A stretch of 64,000 nt of DNA, taken from assembly GCF_049310885.1 (NCBI RefSeq), contig NZ_JBMDYO010000003.1, forward strand, positions 298,282 through 362,281, read 5' to 3'. The position numbers and the translations under genes are program-made. Under the pieces are notes generated by a model, which saw only the letters and a list, made by a program, of their open reading frames with translations, made no database searches and was not told the origin of the DNA. This DNA is from CAYZJV01 sp049310885 (GTDB taxonomy: Bacteria; Spirochaetota; Spirochaetia; Sphaerochaetales; Sphaerochaetaceae). Positions 8,506-17,198 of the stretch are shown here, piece by piece; the first letter of the stretch is position 1, and every line of letters starts with the position of its first letter.

Positions 8506-9513
8506 TCATTCCATCTCCTTCTCCACCAGTGCCGCGACGTCGACCGCCATGGCTTGGATTTCCGGAGGAAGGTCTTTCGTTCCATCCAGTAGCGTGTATC
8601 TGATATCCTCTGGTGCGTAACGGGTTCCTGGGAGAACTTCTTGTACCCGTTCGATGAATTCCACCGAAAGAGAATCGCTGAAAATATTGAGTCCGGCGAC
8701 CTTTCCTTCCCTGATATCGATATCCAATGTTATTCCTCCCCAAGGGAAACGAGCGGAGATAGGATGGGCGAACTGGGGAGAAGAACCGAAACGCCAGTTC
8801 CAATCGGAATAGAGTTGGTAGGTCTCATACAATGAATCAATTTTCGAGAGGCGCTCGGTAGTCAGATCTTCAACTTTGCATGATTCACCATAGGTCTTTT
8901 GGAAAGTTGCAATTATCTCATCGCATAATGAGTCGTGGGTAAGGGCACTAGCGTATTCTGTTAGATTCGCTACACGGCTTGCCACAGACTTGACACCTTT
9001 GGACTGCAATTTTGTCTTATCGGGTGTGAGATATTGGGGTAGTTTTCCCATATCGGTTTTTATGAGCAGTGTCCCGTGGTGGAAAGCACGTTGTGTTGTC
9101 ATACGGAATGCACTTCCAGAAACCTTTTTCCCGTCGACAAGAATATCATTTCTACCCGATTGTTCTGCTGTTATACCAAATTTTTCTAATGCTTTGATGA
9201 TGATTCCGAAATTCCTGTCCTTATCATATTCGTTCCGGGGAGACATGAATGTAAAATTCGTATTTCCTAAGTCATGATAAACTGCTCCGCCTCCGCTCTG
9301 TCTTCTGGCAAGCACTACACCATCGGTCTCCATAGCCTTGATATTGCATTCGTTCCAAGGATTCTGAAATCTTCCGATGACGATACAGGGTTTATTGCGC
9401 CAAAGGAATAGGACATGATGGTCTTCTGGAAAGGTTTTAAACAACCAGTCTTCAGTTGCCAAGTTGAACCATGGATCATGGTGCTCCGCAGTGAAAATCT
9501 TTATCTTAGACAT
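8506..9513 (-). CDS. lplA: Lipoate-protein ligase A
   Basis: A 335-residue enzyme that activates lipoate with ATP and attaches it to lysines of lipoyl domains. The RRQSGGGAVYHDLGNTNFTF loop, the GRNDILVDGKKVSGSAF motif with its catalytic lysine, and the C-terminal accessory domain give the two-domain LplA architecture. A purine-rich GGGAGAGGG precedes the ATG at 9513. It is upstream of, and nearly fused to, the binding-protein gene at 6903. It suggests salvage of lipoate; targets could be glycine cleavage or pyruvate dehydrogenase E2, neither of which lies in this window. The E2-like protein at 11198 has no lipoyl domain. Confidence 0.93.
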   Translation of the reverse strand: MSKIKIFTAEHHDPWFNLATEDWLFKTFPEDHHVLFLWRNKPCIVIGRFQNPWNECNIKAMETDGVVLARRQSGGGAVYHDLGNTNFTFMSPRNEYDKDRNFGIIIKALEKFGITAEQSGRNDILVDGKKVSGSAFRMTTQRAFHHGTLLIKTDMGKLPQYLTPDKTKLQSKGVKSVASRVANLTEYASALTHDSLCDEIIATFQKTYGESCKVEDLTTERLSKIDSLYETYQLYSDWNWRFGSSPQFAHPISARFPWGGITLDIDIREGKVAGLNIFSDSLSVEFIERVQEVLPGTRYAPEDIRYTLLDGTKDLPPEIQAMAVDVAALVEKEME

Positions 9514-9559
9514 CGCCCTCTCCCATCTACCCTTGTACAGGTTGCCTTATGATACTGTG

Positions 9560-9588
9560 TTTACAGAGCGCATGCAACAGCATATACT
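9560..9588 (+). promoter_or_regulatory. rsmE promoter, leaderless geometry
   Basis: TTTACA (9560-9565), a 17-base spacer and TATACT (9583-9588). The -10 ends 7 bases before the ATG at 9596, and no Shine-Dalgarno is present. Confidence 0.65.
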
Positions 9589-9595
9589 CCCTTCC

Positions 9596-10312
9596 ATGAA
9601 TATCATCCTGTTCCAACAATGGCCAGATAATCATTGTATTCCTTATTCTGATTATCGTGGAGAACACATTCGAAAAGTCCTTCGGTTGTCTCCTGGAGAT
9701 AGTTTTTCCATGGGTAAGGTCAATGGGGATAGAGGCATAGCTACAATCGATAGCATGGATGAAACGGGTATCCATTATAGTTTCAATAGGACCGCAGGAG
9801 TTCTTGCTCTCCACCCAGTTACTCTCTTGGTTGCACAAGTACGTCCCATCTGTATGAAACGGATTCTCCGAGAGGCAGTTAGTCTCGGTGTCGAGGAGCT
9901 ACTGGTGGTAGGAGCTGATACTGCTGAACGTTCCTACGGGTCGGCTAAACTCTGGTCTACCGGCGAATATGAGAAATATCTTTTGGATGGTGCGATGCAA
10001 GCTGGACAGACAGCTCTTCCCCGATTCTCGCTCCTAGAATCTATAGACGACTTCCTTAAGAGACCACAACATTGGATACATAGGATACTATTGGACAATG
10101 TAGATCATAATCCTCCTCTCTCCAAAGCGGAAGGCTTAGGTGCTCCTGTACTTTTAGCAGTTGGCCCGGAGCGGGGATGGTCAGACCGGGAGCGGACTCT
10201 ATTCGTCGATTCTGGTTTCATGACACGTACTCTAGGCGGCAGGATATTAAGAACGGAGACCGCTTGTAGCGCTGGTCTTGCCGTATTGCTTGGAAGGATG
10301 GGATTGCTCTAG
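9596..10312 (+). CDS. rsmE: 16S rRNA (uracil-1498-N3) methyltransferase
   Basis: A 238-residue SPOUT-fold methyltransferase that modifies U1498 of 16S rRNA with S-adenosylmethionine. The N-terminal PUA-like part contains HIRKVLRL. The C-terminal knot carries the hallmark LAVGPERGWSDRE and GGRILRTETA motifs. The start at 9596 gives normal family length; longer upstream readings run into the divergent lplA. There is no ribosome-binding site, and the near-consensus promoter abuts the ATG, which points to a leaderless mRNA. The thyX gene follows 42 bases downstream on the same strand. Confidence 0.94.
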   Translation: MNIILFQQWPDNHCIPYSDYRGEHIRKVLRLSPGDSFSMGKVNGDRGIATIDSMDETGIHYSFNRTAGVLALHPVTLLVAQVRPICMKRILREAVSLGVEELLVVGADTAERSYGSAKLWSTGEYEKYLLDGAMQAGQTALPRFSLLESIDDFLKRPQHWIHRILLDNVDHNPPLSKAEGLGAPVLLAVGPERGWSDRERTLFVDSGFMTRTLGGRILRTETACSAGLAVLLGRMGLL

Positions 10313-10354
10313 CGTGGATGTTATGGCAAGATAGAGCTTCTGGAGGATGATGAT

Positions 10355-11176
10355 ATGGCACATTGTATAGTACCCGAGGCAGAAGCAATTCTCGATAAGG
10401 AATTTCCTGTCTTAGATAAGGGCTTTGTCCGCTTGGTCGACTATTTGGGATCGGATTCTCGTATCGTCCAGTCAGCCAGAGTCTCCTACGGAGAGGGGAC
10501 AAAAAGTTTTCGGCAAGACAAAGGCCTTATTACCTACTTGATGAGAAATGATCATACATCACCTTTCGAACAGGTTAATTTCACCTTCCATATCAAGATG
10601 CCGATATTTGTTGCACGGCAGTGGATACGTCACCGTACTGCAAGGGTAAACGAGATTTCGGGACGCTATAGTGTAATGGCCGATGAAGCTTATATCCCTA
10701 CCTTGGAACATATCAATTTCCAGAGTGACGACAACAAACAAGGTCGTTCCGAAGAGCCGGTTGACCCAGTCCTCCAACAGAAGGTTGCCCAGATACTGAA
10801 GGATGATCAGCAGAGGGCTTTCACGACCTATCATGAGTTGTTGGATCTGGGGATTGCCCGCGAATTGGCTAGGATTGATCTTCCTCTCAGCCTCTATACC
10901 CAATGGTATTGGCAAATGGATTTGCATAACTTGTTCCATTTTCTGGAATTGCGACTTGACAGTCATGCCCAGTATGAAATACGTGCATATGCTGAGGTGA
11001 TTCTATCGATGGTCAGAGCTGTATGTCCGATGGCATGTGAGGCATTTGAACGACTGGTTGTAGGGGGCAAGCGTTTCTCTTCAACTGAGCTAGAAGCATT
11101 GAAAGCAATGTTGGATGGTCAAGATTGTCCACTCTCTGGACGTGAGAAAGAATTATTCGACGAAAAACTTCGTTAA
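10355..11176 (+). CDS. thyX: Flavin-dependent thymidylate synthase
   Basis: A 273-residue enzyme that makes dTMP from dUMP using FAD, NADPH and methylene-tetrahydrofolate. The diagnostic ThyX motif RHRTARVNEISGRYS is intact, and the upstream QWIRHR and downstream RELARIDLPLSLYTQWYW blocks match the family. The start at 10355 follows GGAGG with good spacing. It probably shares a transcript with rsmE. No thyA is seen in this window. ThyX removes the need for a DHFR-linked step, as in many anaerobes. Confidence 0.96.
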   Translation: MAHCIVPEAEAILDKEFPVLDKGFVRLVDYLGSDSRIVQSARVSYGEGTKSFRQDKGLITYLMRNDHTSPFEQVNFTFHIKMPIFVARQWIRHRTARVNEISGRYSVMADEAYIPTLEHINFQSDDNKQGRSEEPVDPVLQQKVAQILKDDQQRAFTTYHELLDLGIARELARIDLPLSLYTQWYWQMDLHNLFHFLELRLDSHAQYEIRAYAEVILSMVRAVCPMACEAFERLVVGGKRFSSTELEALKAMLDGQDCPLSGREKELFDEKLR

Positions 11177-11197
11177 GAAGTCTAAAGGGAATAGAGA

Positions 11198-12202
11198 CTA
11201 AGCGGATTTCCGTAAGAATCTTCGTCTCTTTCGGCGTACCTTCCGCTTTATCCTGTGTTTCTTCGCAACCTCCTTTGCAGACGGTGGTAGAGCAGGAATT
11301 TGTGGACGCTGCATGAGCAGCTCGGGATGGCTGAGATAGTCTTGAAGGATTTGCATGGACTTGATGAAATAGAAGCCATCGGCAATCCTTTCATCCACGG
11401 ATACTCCAATTTGCATTGTATCCATATGTGTTTGGTTTCCCTCTTCATCAACCATTCTTTTTCGTTTCAGCATTCCCATAGTAAGAAATAGTGAGGTAGT
11501 CCCCCATTCATAGAGATGGTGATGAGGGCTTCCCGAAAGATTGATACTACCGAGATTTGCGACGAAAGCGGATGCATGCAAACCATCGGCATCTCTAAGG
11601 GCTTTTGGGGCGAGCCCGATTACATCAAAGAATCGGATTATGGCTAATAAGGATCTGAGTACCCATTTGGGAAAATGGAGGAAGAAACCGATTGCCGAGT
11701 CGGTATCGTTTCCATCTCCTCCATTACGGGATTCTTCGATGGTTCTATTGATAATAGACGCTATTTCGGGGAACGTCATATCGGGTTCGAAATAGAGTAT
11801 GGCCGTGTGCTCAGGAGCCTCATCTGTATAATCTTCCTTCACCACAAAATTCAGCGATAACTCGTTTCTTTGCCAACAATCATAATTCATGATGAATCGA
11901 TTTAAGTGGGGTCGGACAGTTATTGTTCGGAGTAGGGCACTGAGGAAGAGTTCGAAAACCCGATATGTATGGTCTCCAGGATCATTTCTGTTGAGTTTTT
12001 TAATGAATCGGATTCCTTCCGTAAGATCTACCGTGAATTCGTGGTAGACAACAGCATCGCATCTTTTGGGCATGGCATAGGGAAGGATTCGTTTGAAAGG
12101 AGGGAGGTCTGCAACATAGGTTGCGTCTGATCTACGTTTCATCTTTTTCTCTACAAAAATATGATTCGTGTCAATTATGGTCACTCGTTTGAGAGTTGTC
12201 AA
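11198..12202 (-). CDS. E2-acyltransferase-fold protein without lipoyl domain and without catalytic His
   Basis: A 334-residue protein related to the catalytic domain of 2-oxoacid dehydrogenase E2 and chloramphenicol acetyltransferase. The C-terminal block MQIGVSVDERIADGFYF (about 264-280) aligns with the E2 DHRxxDG motif, but Glu271 replaces the catalytic His. The HLYEWGTTSLFLTMG stretch also fits the fold. There is no lipoyl or E1/E3-binding domain. The last 25 residues are very basic (KKHRIKRKVRRKRRRF), suggesting nucleic-acid or membrane contact. It overlaps splB by 4 bases and is probably cotranscribed with it. Its role is unknown; a binding or altered acyltransferase function is possible. 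Confidence 0.75.
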   Translation of the reverse strand: MTTLKRVTIIDTNHIFVEKKMKRRSDATYVADLPPFKRILPYAMPKRCDAVVYHEFTVDLTEGIRFIKKLNRNDPGDHTYRVFELFLSALLRTITVRPHLNRFIMNYDCWQRNELSLNFVVKEDYTDEAPEHTAILYFEPDMTFPEIASIINRTIEESRNGGDGNDTDSAIGFFLHFPKWVLRSLLAIIRFFDVIGLAPKALRDADGLHASAFVANLGSINLSGSPHHHLYEWGTTSLFLTMGMLKRKRMVDEEGNQTHMDTMQIGVSVDERIADGFYFIKSMQILQDYLSHPELLMQRPQIPALPPSAKEVAKKHRIKRKVRRKRRRFLRKSA

Positions 12203-13446
12203 CCTTTTCTAATCTTTCTCCAATAGTGGTTTTTCATATCGAGTTCAAACGCCTCGTTGTCTGGATATGACCGTCCGAACACAGGCTCCCACAATTGAGG
12301 AAGTTCCATACACAGATAAAAGAAAGGACCGTTTTCAGTTTTCCAATCAGCTGGAAAGCATTTGTACGCATGTGTAAACATCTGTTGTTTCACCTCCGTC
12401 GGATACGAGTACTTTCCTGCCGACTCGGTCAGCTCCATTTGGAGAATTCTGCTTGGTTGTTGGGATTGTCTCAGTTGTCTCAATACCTCCTTTGTGAAGG
12501 TGAGAGTACCCATCGATACCATAACCACCTCCTCTATGGAAAACCGCTCTGTTATTGCATTTACAACGAAACGGTATTCTTCTTCCCATCCTGAAAAATA
12601 GACCATGGGATGAAGATGAAAGCCCACGAGGATGCCTGCATCAGCGGCTTTACGAGCTGCCTTCAATCGGTTTTCCAATGATGCGCTCTTATGTTCTTCC
12701 TTTCCTATAATGGTAGGAGCATTCAAAGACCAGGTGGCAATCATATTCGGAGGAAAATCGACCTGCGAAATCCAATCAGTCCTGCTTGATTTGGTCTTCA
12801 GTTCGACCACGACTTTGGGGTTATTTTTGGAGAAATCCGCCAAAGCTGTTAGTATTCCATGATCATCGCCCCATAAAAGAGAATCTGAGGATTGTCCGGT
12901 TCCTATATGCCAAGCATCGGAGGGTAATTCGAGATTATCGAGCCTTTGGGGGAGGTTGGCTGTAAAAATGATTTCATCCTTGTGGTAAAAACTTTGGATC
13001 GAGCAGTAGGAACAGGCAAAAGCACATTGCTGGACAACATCAAGGGTGAGCAGATTACAGCAGCGAGTCTTTTCTCCCGATACCGGACAAGGGCAACGTC
13101 CAAGTAACCGGGTCTCTGTGAGTTCCTCTACATGACTTGGTTTGGCATTGAGTTTCGGTTTATCGAAGAAGTTGTCATATTCAGTGGGCATGCGACGTAA
13201 CGTGGTTATTTTATCCATTACGTCTTTCATCATAGCCTTGAATTTGGCTTTCCCCGTCAACTGTCCACCCGCTTTCTCATCCCAAAGCTCTTCTATGGGT
13301 GACTGTCTCCAGAGAGTAAGGTCTATCGACTGTTCTATCAGGATCCGCATCTGCTGATATGTCGGGTGATAGGTTTCTGCTAGGTGCTGGAGGAAAACCC
13401 GATCCGAATCAGTGAGACTTGAGGCTAGGGGATGTTGCTCGATCAT
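12199..13446 (-). CDS. splB: Spore photoproduct lyase-like radical SAM protein
   Basis: A 415-residue radical SAM protein with the cluster motif CAFACSYC (Cys141, Cys145, Cys148). It has the SplB-like order around it: an LGRCPCPVSGEKTRCCN region before the cluster, and HIGTGQSSDSL and ELKTKSSRTDW after it. SplB repairs thymine photoproducts in spores; homologues in non-sporulating bacteria are less well understood. The ATG at 13446 is preferred to 13464, because a leaderless-type promoter ends 6 bases before it, but neither has a Shine-Dalgarno. It is divergent from uvrC, another DNA-repair gene, with interleaved promoters. Radical SAM assignment is sure; photoproduct repair is inferred. Confidence 0.82.
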   Translation of the reverse strand: MIEQHPLASSLTDSDRVFLQHLAETYHPTYQQMRILIEQSIDLTLWRQSPIEELWDEKAGGQLTGKAKFKAMMKDVMDKITTLRRMPTEYDNFFDKPKLNAKPSHVEELTETRLLGRCPCPVSGEKTRCCNLLTLDVVQQCAFACSYCSIQSFYHKDEIIFTANLPQRLDNLELPSDAWHIGTGQSSDSLLWGDDHGILTALADFSKNNPKVVVELKTKSSRTDWISQVDFPPNMIATWSLNAPTIIGKEEHKSASLENRLKAARKAADAGILVGFHLHPMVYFSGWEEEYRFVVNAITERFSIEEVVMVSMGTLTFTKEVLRQLRQSQQPSRILQMELTESAGKYSYPTEVKQQMFTHAYKCFPADWKTENGPFFYLCMELPQLWEPVFGRSYPDNEAFELDMKNHYWRKIRKG

Positions 13447-13452
13447 GGTGCT

Positions 13453-13495
13453 ATTGTGCTGCATTCTTGCATTTTCATCAATCGGAGGCTATGCT
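13453..13495. promoter_or_regulatory. Interleaved divergent promoters of splB and uvrC
   Basis: For uvrC (+): TTGCAT (13467-13472), 17 bases, TATGCT (13490-13495), ending 9 bases before the ATG at 13505. For splB (-): TTGATG (13476-13481), 17 bases, CACAAT (13453-13458), ending 6 bases before the ATG at 13446. The two polymerase footprints overlap, so they should compete or be controlled together. Confidence 0.5.
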
Positions 13496-13504
13496 GTTGC
13501 CCAT

Positions 13505-15283
13505 ATGGGAAACACTCCAAAAGAACAAGCAAAATCCTTGCCCCACCTTCCTGGCGTATATCTGATGAAAGATTCATCGTCTAAGATTATCTACGTTGGT
13601 AAGGCTAAGGACTTACGCAATAGGGTGACCTCCTATTTTCTTAGTGGAAGGGATATCAAGACCACCTTCCTAGTAAGCAAGATTGCCGATATCGAGTACA
13701 TCATCACAGGTAATGAGTATGAAGCTCTGGTATTGGAGAACAATCTCATAAAGAAGTACAATCCACACTACAATATCTCCCTCAAAGATGGCAAAAGTTA
13801 TCCTCTCATCAGGATAACGAATGAACCGTTCCCCAAAGTATTCAAGACACGAAGGATTATCAACGATGGTTCTGAATACTATGGACCCTATCCCGATGGC
13901 AAGAGTCTAGGTCAGTATCTGGAGCTCATAGACAAGATGTTTCCATTGCGTAAGTGTGGTATACCACTTAGGAAGCGATATACACCTTGTCTCTACTATC
14001 ATATTGGTCGTTGTTGCGGTCCTTGTGCCGGTTTGGTCACAGAAGAGGAATATGCGAAACATATCGATAAGGTAAGGGCTTTTCTCCAAGGAAAGGATGA
14101 TGACCTCATACGGCAGGTACGTGAAGAGATGTTGTTAGCTGCGAAGGAGCAAAAATTCGAACTCGCAGCTGAAAAGCGTGATCTCCTTCTAGCCCTAGAA
14201 TCGGTGACAAAAGCACAACAGGTTCAGGACTTTTCCACAGAAAGCCGCGATTATGCCGCATGTGAAATGAGGATGCATCTGGCCACAGTCTCGATCATGC
14301 AGATTCGGGATGGAAAGCTGATGGGAAAAGCTCTCTATCGTGCAGAGACATTCGGTGATGAGACAGAGACTTTGTTGAACTTCCTTACCCAATACTATGG
14401 CGATGGCGGAAATATACCCCAACAATTGTACGTATCGCATGATATCGATATTGCTTTGGTTGGGGCGTATTTCGCACAAGAGTTGAAAGTTCCTACAGAA
14501 GTATCTGTTCCCATTGAGGGGAAGCACTATAGAGTGCTTCGGATGGCCACAGAGAATGCAGCAAGGGATGTAGAGAAGAGGCTTAAGAGTAGGGAGAATC
14601 CTGAAGCTATCGAAGAACTCATGGATGTTTTGGAACTTGAGAATCTCCCGAAGCGAATAGAAGGCTTCGATATCGCTCAGTTAGCAGGAAAATTTACGGT
14701 AGCATCGCTCATAACATTTCAGGATGGCAATCCTGATCGAAAAAACTATCGTCGTTTCAATATTCGTAGTTTGGAGGGTCGAATAGATGATTTCGGAGCT
14801 ATCCGGGAGGCTGTAACCAGACGGTACACTAGGCAGGTTAAGGAGAAACAACCATTACCCGATCTCATTATGATAGATGGAGGTATAGGGCAAGTACATG
14901 CGGCAAAAGAGGCTTTGGCGGTCTTAGGATTGGACGATATTCCCGTTGTCGGTCTGGCAGAACAGTACGAAGATATTCACTTCCCCGATGGCCGTCCTCC
15001 GTTACGCTTGCCAGAATCTTCTCCGGCTCTTAAAGTTTTACAGGCAGTACGTGACGAAACCCACCGTTTTGCTACTTCACTGAATCAGCAGCAACGATCG
15101 AGGGAGGCAACCTTTACGTTATTGGAGTCGATCCCTGGGGTAGGACCTGCAAGAAGCAAGAGGCTCATGCAGACCTTTGGAACCTTGGAAGCTCTGCTTT
15201 CGGCAACAGCTCAAGAGATGGCAAGTGTTGGCAAAGTGCCTTTGCCTGTAGCGGAAAAGATACTCAAAACCTTACATCTGTAG
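13505..15283 (+). CDS. uvrC: Excinuclease ABC subunit C
   Basis: A 592-residue nuclease that makes both incisions around UvrB-bound lesions. The order is a GIY-YIG domain (GVYLMKDSSSKIIYVGKAK), a cysteine-rich stretch (CGIPLRKRYTPCLYYHIGRC), a UVR domain, the RNase H-like C-terminal nuclease (LPDLIMIDGGIGQV) and HhH motifs (SIPGVGPARSKRLM). The start at 13505 gives normal length. GGAGG at 13484-13488 is too far from it and instead serves an out-of-frame ATG at 13491 that opens a 24-codon ORF. The promoter geometry favours a leaderless start at 13505. The 3' end overlaps the converging holA by 20 bases. Confidence 0.95.
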   Translation: MGNTPKEQAKSLPHLPGVYLMKDSSSKIIYVGKAKDLRNRVTSYFLSGRDIKTTFLVSKIADIEYIITGNEYEALVLENNLIKKYNPHYNISLKDGKSYPLIRITNEPFPKVFKTRRIINDGSEYYGPYPDGKSLGQYLELIDKMFPLRKCGIPLRKRYTPCLYYHIGRCCGPCAGLVTEEEYAKHIDKVRAFLQGKDDDLIRQVREEMLLAAKEQKFELAAEKRDLLLALESVTKAQQVQDFSTESRDYAACEMRMHLATVSIMQIRDGKLMGKALYRAETFGDETETLLNFLTQYYGDGGNIPQQLYVSHDIDIALVGAYFAQELKVPTEVSVPIEGKHYRVLRMATENAARDVEKRLKSRENPEAIEELMDVLELENLPKRIEGFDIAQLAGKFTVASLITFQDGNPDRKNYRRFNIRSLEGRIDDFGAIREAVTRRYTRQVKEKQPLPDLIMIDGGIGQVHAAKEALAVLGLDDIPVVGLAEQYEDIHFPDGRPPLRLPESSPALKVLQAVRDETHRFATSLNQQQRSREATFTLLESIPGVGPARSKRLMQTFGTLEALLSATAQEMASVGKVPLPVAEKILKTLHL

Positions 15284-16316
15284 AAAAAGATAAAGTTGTC
15301 AGTGGTTTTGGAGGAGTCCCTTTCCTTTTCATGATGATGCCCACCAGCTGCTCAAGCAACATTGGTTGCATATCGGTCCCAAGTTCTCTGGTCTTAATAT
15401 CGAACTCACCGATTCTCGCCAGTATGGATCGGCTGTTTTCCAACGGATATCGTTTTACCGCTTCAGCATATATGCCATGATCCTTTTTCCGTCTGATTGG
15501 GGTTGCCTTCCCCATTACCTTAACCTCTTTTACAGCTTCTTCCCATCGATTACCCAATTCCAAGAGCTCCTCCAAGGACACAAGTCTCCTGAATTGCCAC
15601 ATCAGACCTGCAAGAAGCGGTACTGCCTCACCATCACCTGAACGTATTAGGGTGTAAAGGACATCGAGTGCTCTTTCGTAACTACCAGTAGCCATGTGTT
15701 CGAATAAAGAGAATACACTCTCTTGTCTTGTATGCTCGATGTACTTTTCGACATCCTCTTCGGAAACCGTATCCTTACCATCTGATGTTAAGAATTGCAT
15801 GAGCTGTAAAGCCGTGGAACGAAGTTCCTGTGTATTGTTCTCTACCAGCTCTAAGAGAATCTCAACCGCATTGCTGGTAATGACGAACCCTTCTCGTGAA
15901 AAAATATTTTGCAGCCACTGTGGTTTTTGATTGTCGAACATCTCCCAGAATACCTTAGTGTTTTCTTTGGGCACGGCCGATGATATTTTATTCGATATGT
16001 AGGTTTCGTTGCTAATGATTACCAATGTTGCTGAATCATTCGGTTCCTTCAGGTATTCGACAAGTTCTTTAATTTGTGTGGCCTGAAGGTCTTCTGCTTG
16101 GCTGAGGATTACAAGCCGATGTTCTGAAAACAGTGAATTGTTATGTAATGCGGTGAATATTTCTCCGTTAAGGGTCTCAAACGGATAAAAACGATAGATT
16201 TCCGGATCTGAGCCGAATTCGGACCTCAGGGTATTGCGGATCTCCTTGAGACGAACTCCTTTTTCCCCAGTCTCTGGTCCCAGAAGGAGATGTATCCTCT
16301 TTGTATCAGTGCCCAT
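15264..16316 (-). CDS. holA: DNA polymerase III delta subunit
   Basis: A 350-residue clamp-loader subunit that opens the beta sliding clamp. The N-terminal LLLGPETGEKGVRLKEI replaces a true P-loop, as expected for delta. The SLFSEHRLVILSQAEDL segment and the C-terminal helical collar (AVPLLAGLMWQFRRL) match the family. The start overlaps the 3' end of lexA by 11 bases, so it is the last gene of hprK-ptsH-lexA-holA. Length is normal. The low sequence conservation of delta subunits makes the motif evidence moderate, but the overall pattern is convincing. Confidence 0.88.
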   Translation of the reverse strand: MGTDTKRIHLLLGPETGEKGVRLKEIRNTLRSEFGSDPEIYRFYPFETLNGEIFTALHNNSLFSEHRLVILSQAEDLQATQIKELVEYLKEPNDSATLVIISNETYISNKISSAVPKENTKVFWEMFDNQKPQWLQNIFSREGFVITSNAVEILLELVENNTQELRSTALQLMQFLTSDGKDTVSEEDVEKYIEHTRQESVFSLFEHMATGSYERALDVLYTLIRSGDGEAVPLLAGLMWQFRRLVSLEELLELGNRWEEAVKEVKVMGKATPIRRKKDHGIYAEAVKRYPLENSRSILARIGEFDIKTRELGTDMQPMLLEQLVGIIMKRKGTPPKPLTTLSFSTDVRF

Positions 16317-16923
16317 AGTCTCTTATGATCATGTGCAACTTTCCGATAACCGTGACATCCTTGGAATAGATTGAGCCGTATTTCGGATTTGCAGGTCTTA
16401 GTTCGATAGCGCTGTTGGTGAGATAGTATCGTTTCAAAGTAACCCTGTTTTCTTCACCAACCCGGACTACAACAATCTCTCCATTGTTTGCGCTTCCAGC
16501 CTGCTTGATAATAGCCAGATCTCCATCAAGGATACCTGCATCTATCATGCTGTCCCCTTCAACGTGTAACGCGAAGTAGGGACCTTTTCCTGAGACAAGG
16601 GATGTGGGTATATGGAGTTCATAGTCTTTGTTTTCTTCAGCTAGGATCGGTTGGCCGGCCGCCGTGTTGCCCAAAACTGGTATGGCAATGGTCTCTACTG
16701 AAGGGGAGGTGTTAAAACCAACAACACCAGTTGATCGTGAAATTCCTTCTGACGAGTGGATTGCGCCTTTACGCTCCAAAGCCTTCAGGTGGTCATGCGC
16801 TGCTTTCACGGTTATGCCAAAAGCATTTGCAATATCTCTAACAGCAGGAGCGTAGGAATTGCTTTCGATATACCGTTTGATAAATTCGAGGACTTCACTT
16901 TGTCTTGCCGTCAGACCTTTCAC
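16306..16923 (-). CDS. lexA: LexA SOS repressor / S24 autoprotease
   Basis: A 205-residue repressor. The N-terminal winged-helix domain (LTARQSEVLEFIKRYIESN) binds operators. An Ala-Gly cleavage site sits in NTAAGQPI. The S24 catalytic pair is Ser in GDSMIDAGI and Lys in VTLKRYY. RecA filaments trigger self-cleavage after DNA damage. No SOS operator was recognised around it or near uvrC; the spirochaetal box is not known to me. Placement between ptsH and holA is unusual and may link its expression to the hprK promoter. The start at 16923 follows a GGAGGAG-type site. Confidence 0.94.
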   Translation of the reverse strand: MKGLTARQSEVLEFIKRYIESNSYAPAVRDIANAFGITVKAAHDHLKALERKGAIHSSEGISRSTGVVGFNTSPSVETIAIPVLGNTAAGQPILAEENKDYELHIPTSLVSGKGPYFALHVEGDSMIDAGILDGDLAIIKQAGSANNGEIVVVRVGEENRVTLKRYYLTNSAIELRPANPKYGSIYSKDVTVIGKLHMIIRDYGH

Positions 16924-16932
16924 TTGCTCCTC

Positions 16933-17196
16933 CTATTCTTCGAACCGGTTGGTGAAGAGTTGTTCTATCGCATCGGCAGCTTCGACTTCATCAGGCCCTT
17001 CCGTGCTAATAGTCAATTTTGATTTATAGGCAGCACCGAGGGTGATGATACCCATGATCGACTTACCGTTGATCTTCATCCTATCCTTCTCCATATAGAG
17101 GTTGGATGAGAATTTGTTCGCTACCTTCACGATCAATGCCGCTGGTCGGGCATGGATTCCGGCGCGGTTCAGAACCTCGACTTCTCGTTCCACCAT
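16933..17196 (-). CDS. ptsH: HPr phosphocarrier protein
   Basis: An 87-residue HPr. The PEP-dependent site His15 lies in NRAGIHARPA and the regulatory Ser in INGKSIMGI, both intact. Starting at the ATG at 17196 puts the active histidine at the canonical position 15; a TTG at 17202 is the alternative and lies nearer to the GGAG. It sits directly downstream of the HPr kinase gene, overlapping or abutting its stop. No enzyme I, EIIA or EIIB gene occurs in the window. In spirochaetes, HPr with HprK often serves regulation and not sugar uptake; this is known for related genomes and inferred here. Confidence 0.95.
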   Translation of the reverse strand: MVEREVEVLNRAGIHARPAALIVKVANKFSSNLYMEKDRMKINGKSIMGIITLGAAYKSKLTISTEGPDEVEAADAIEQLFTNRFEE

Positions 17197-17198
17197 GA

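Noticed and set aside
11177..11210. Short AGTCT/AGACT hairpin as a terminator after thyX
   Set aside because: The stem is only 5 bp with no T-run.
13491..13565. 24-codon ORF with a perfect Shine-Dalgarno as a stand-alone gene
   Set aside because: If uvrC is leaderless from 13505, this ATG is not transcribed. It is kept only as a regulatory possibility.
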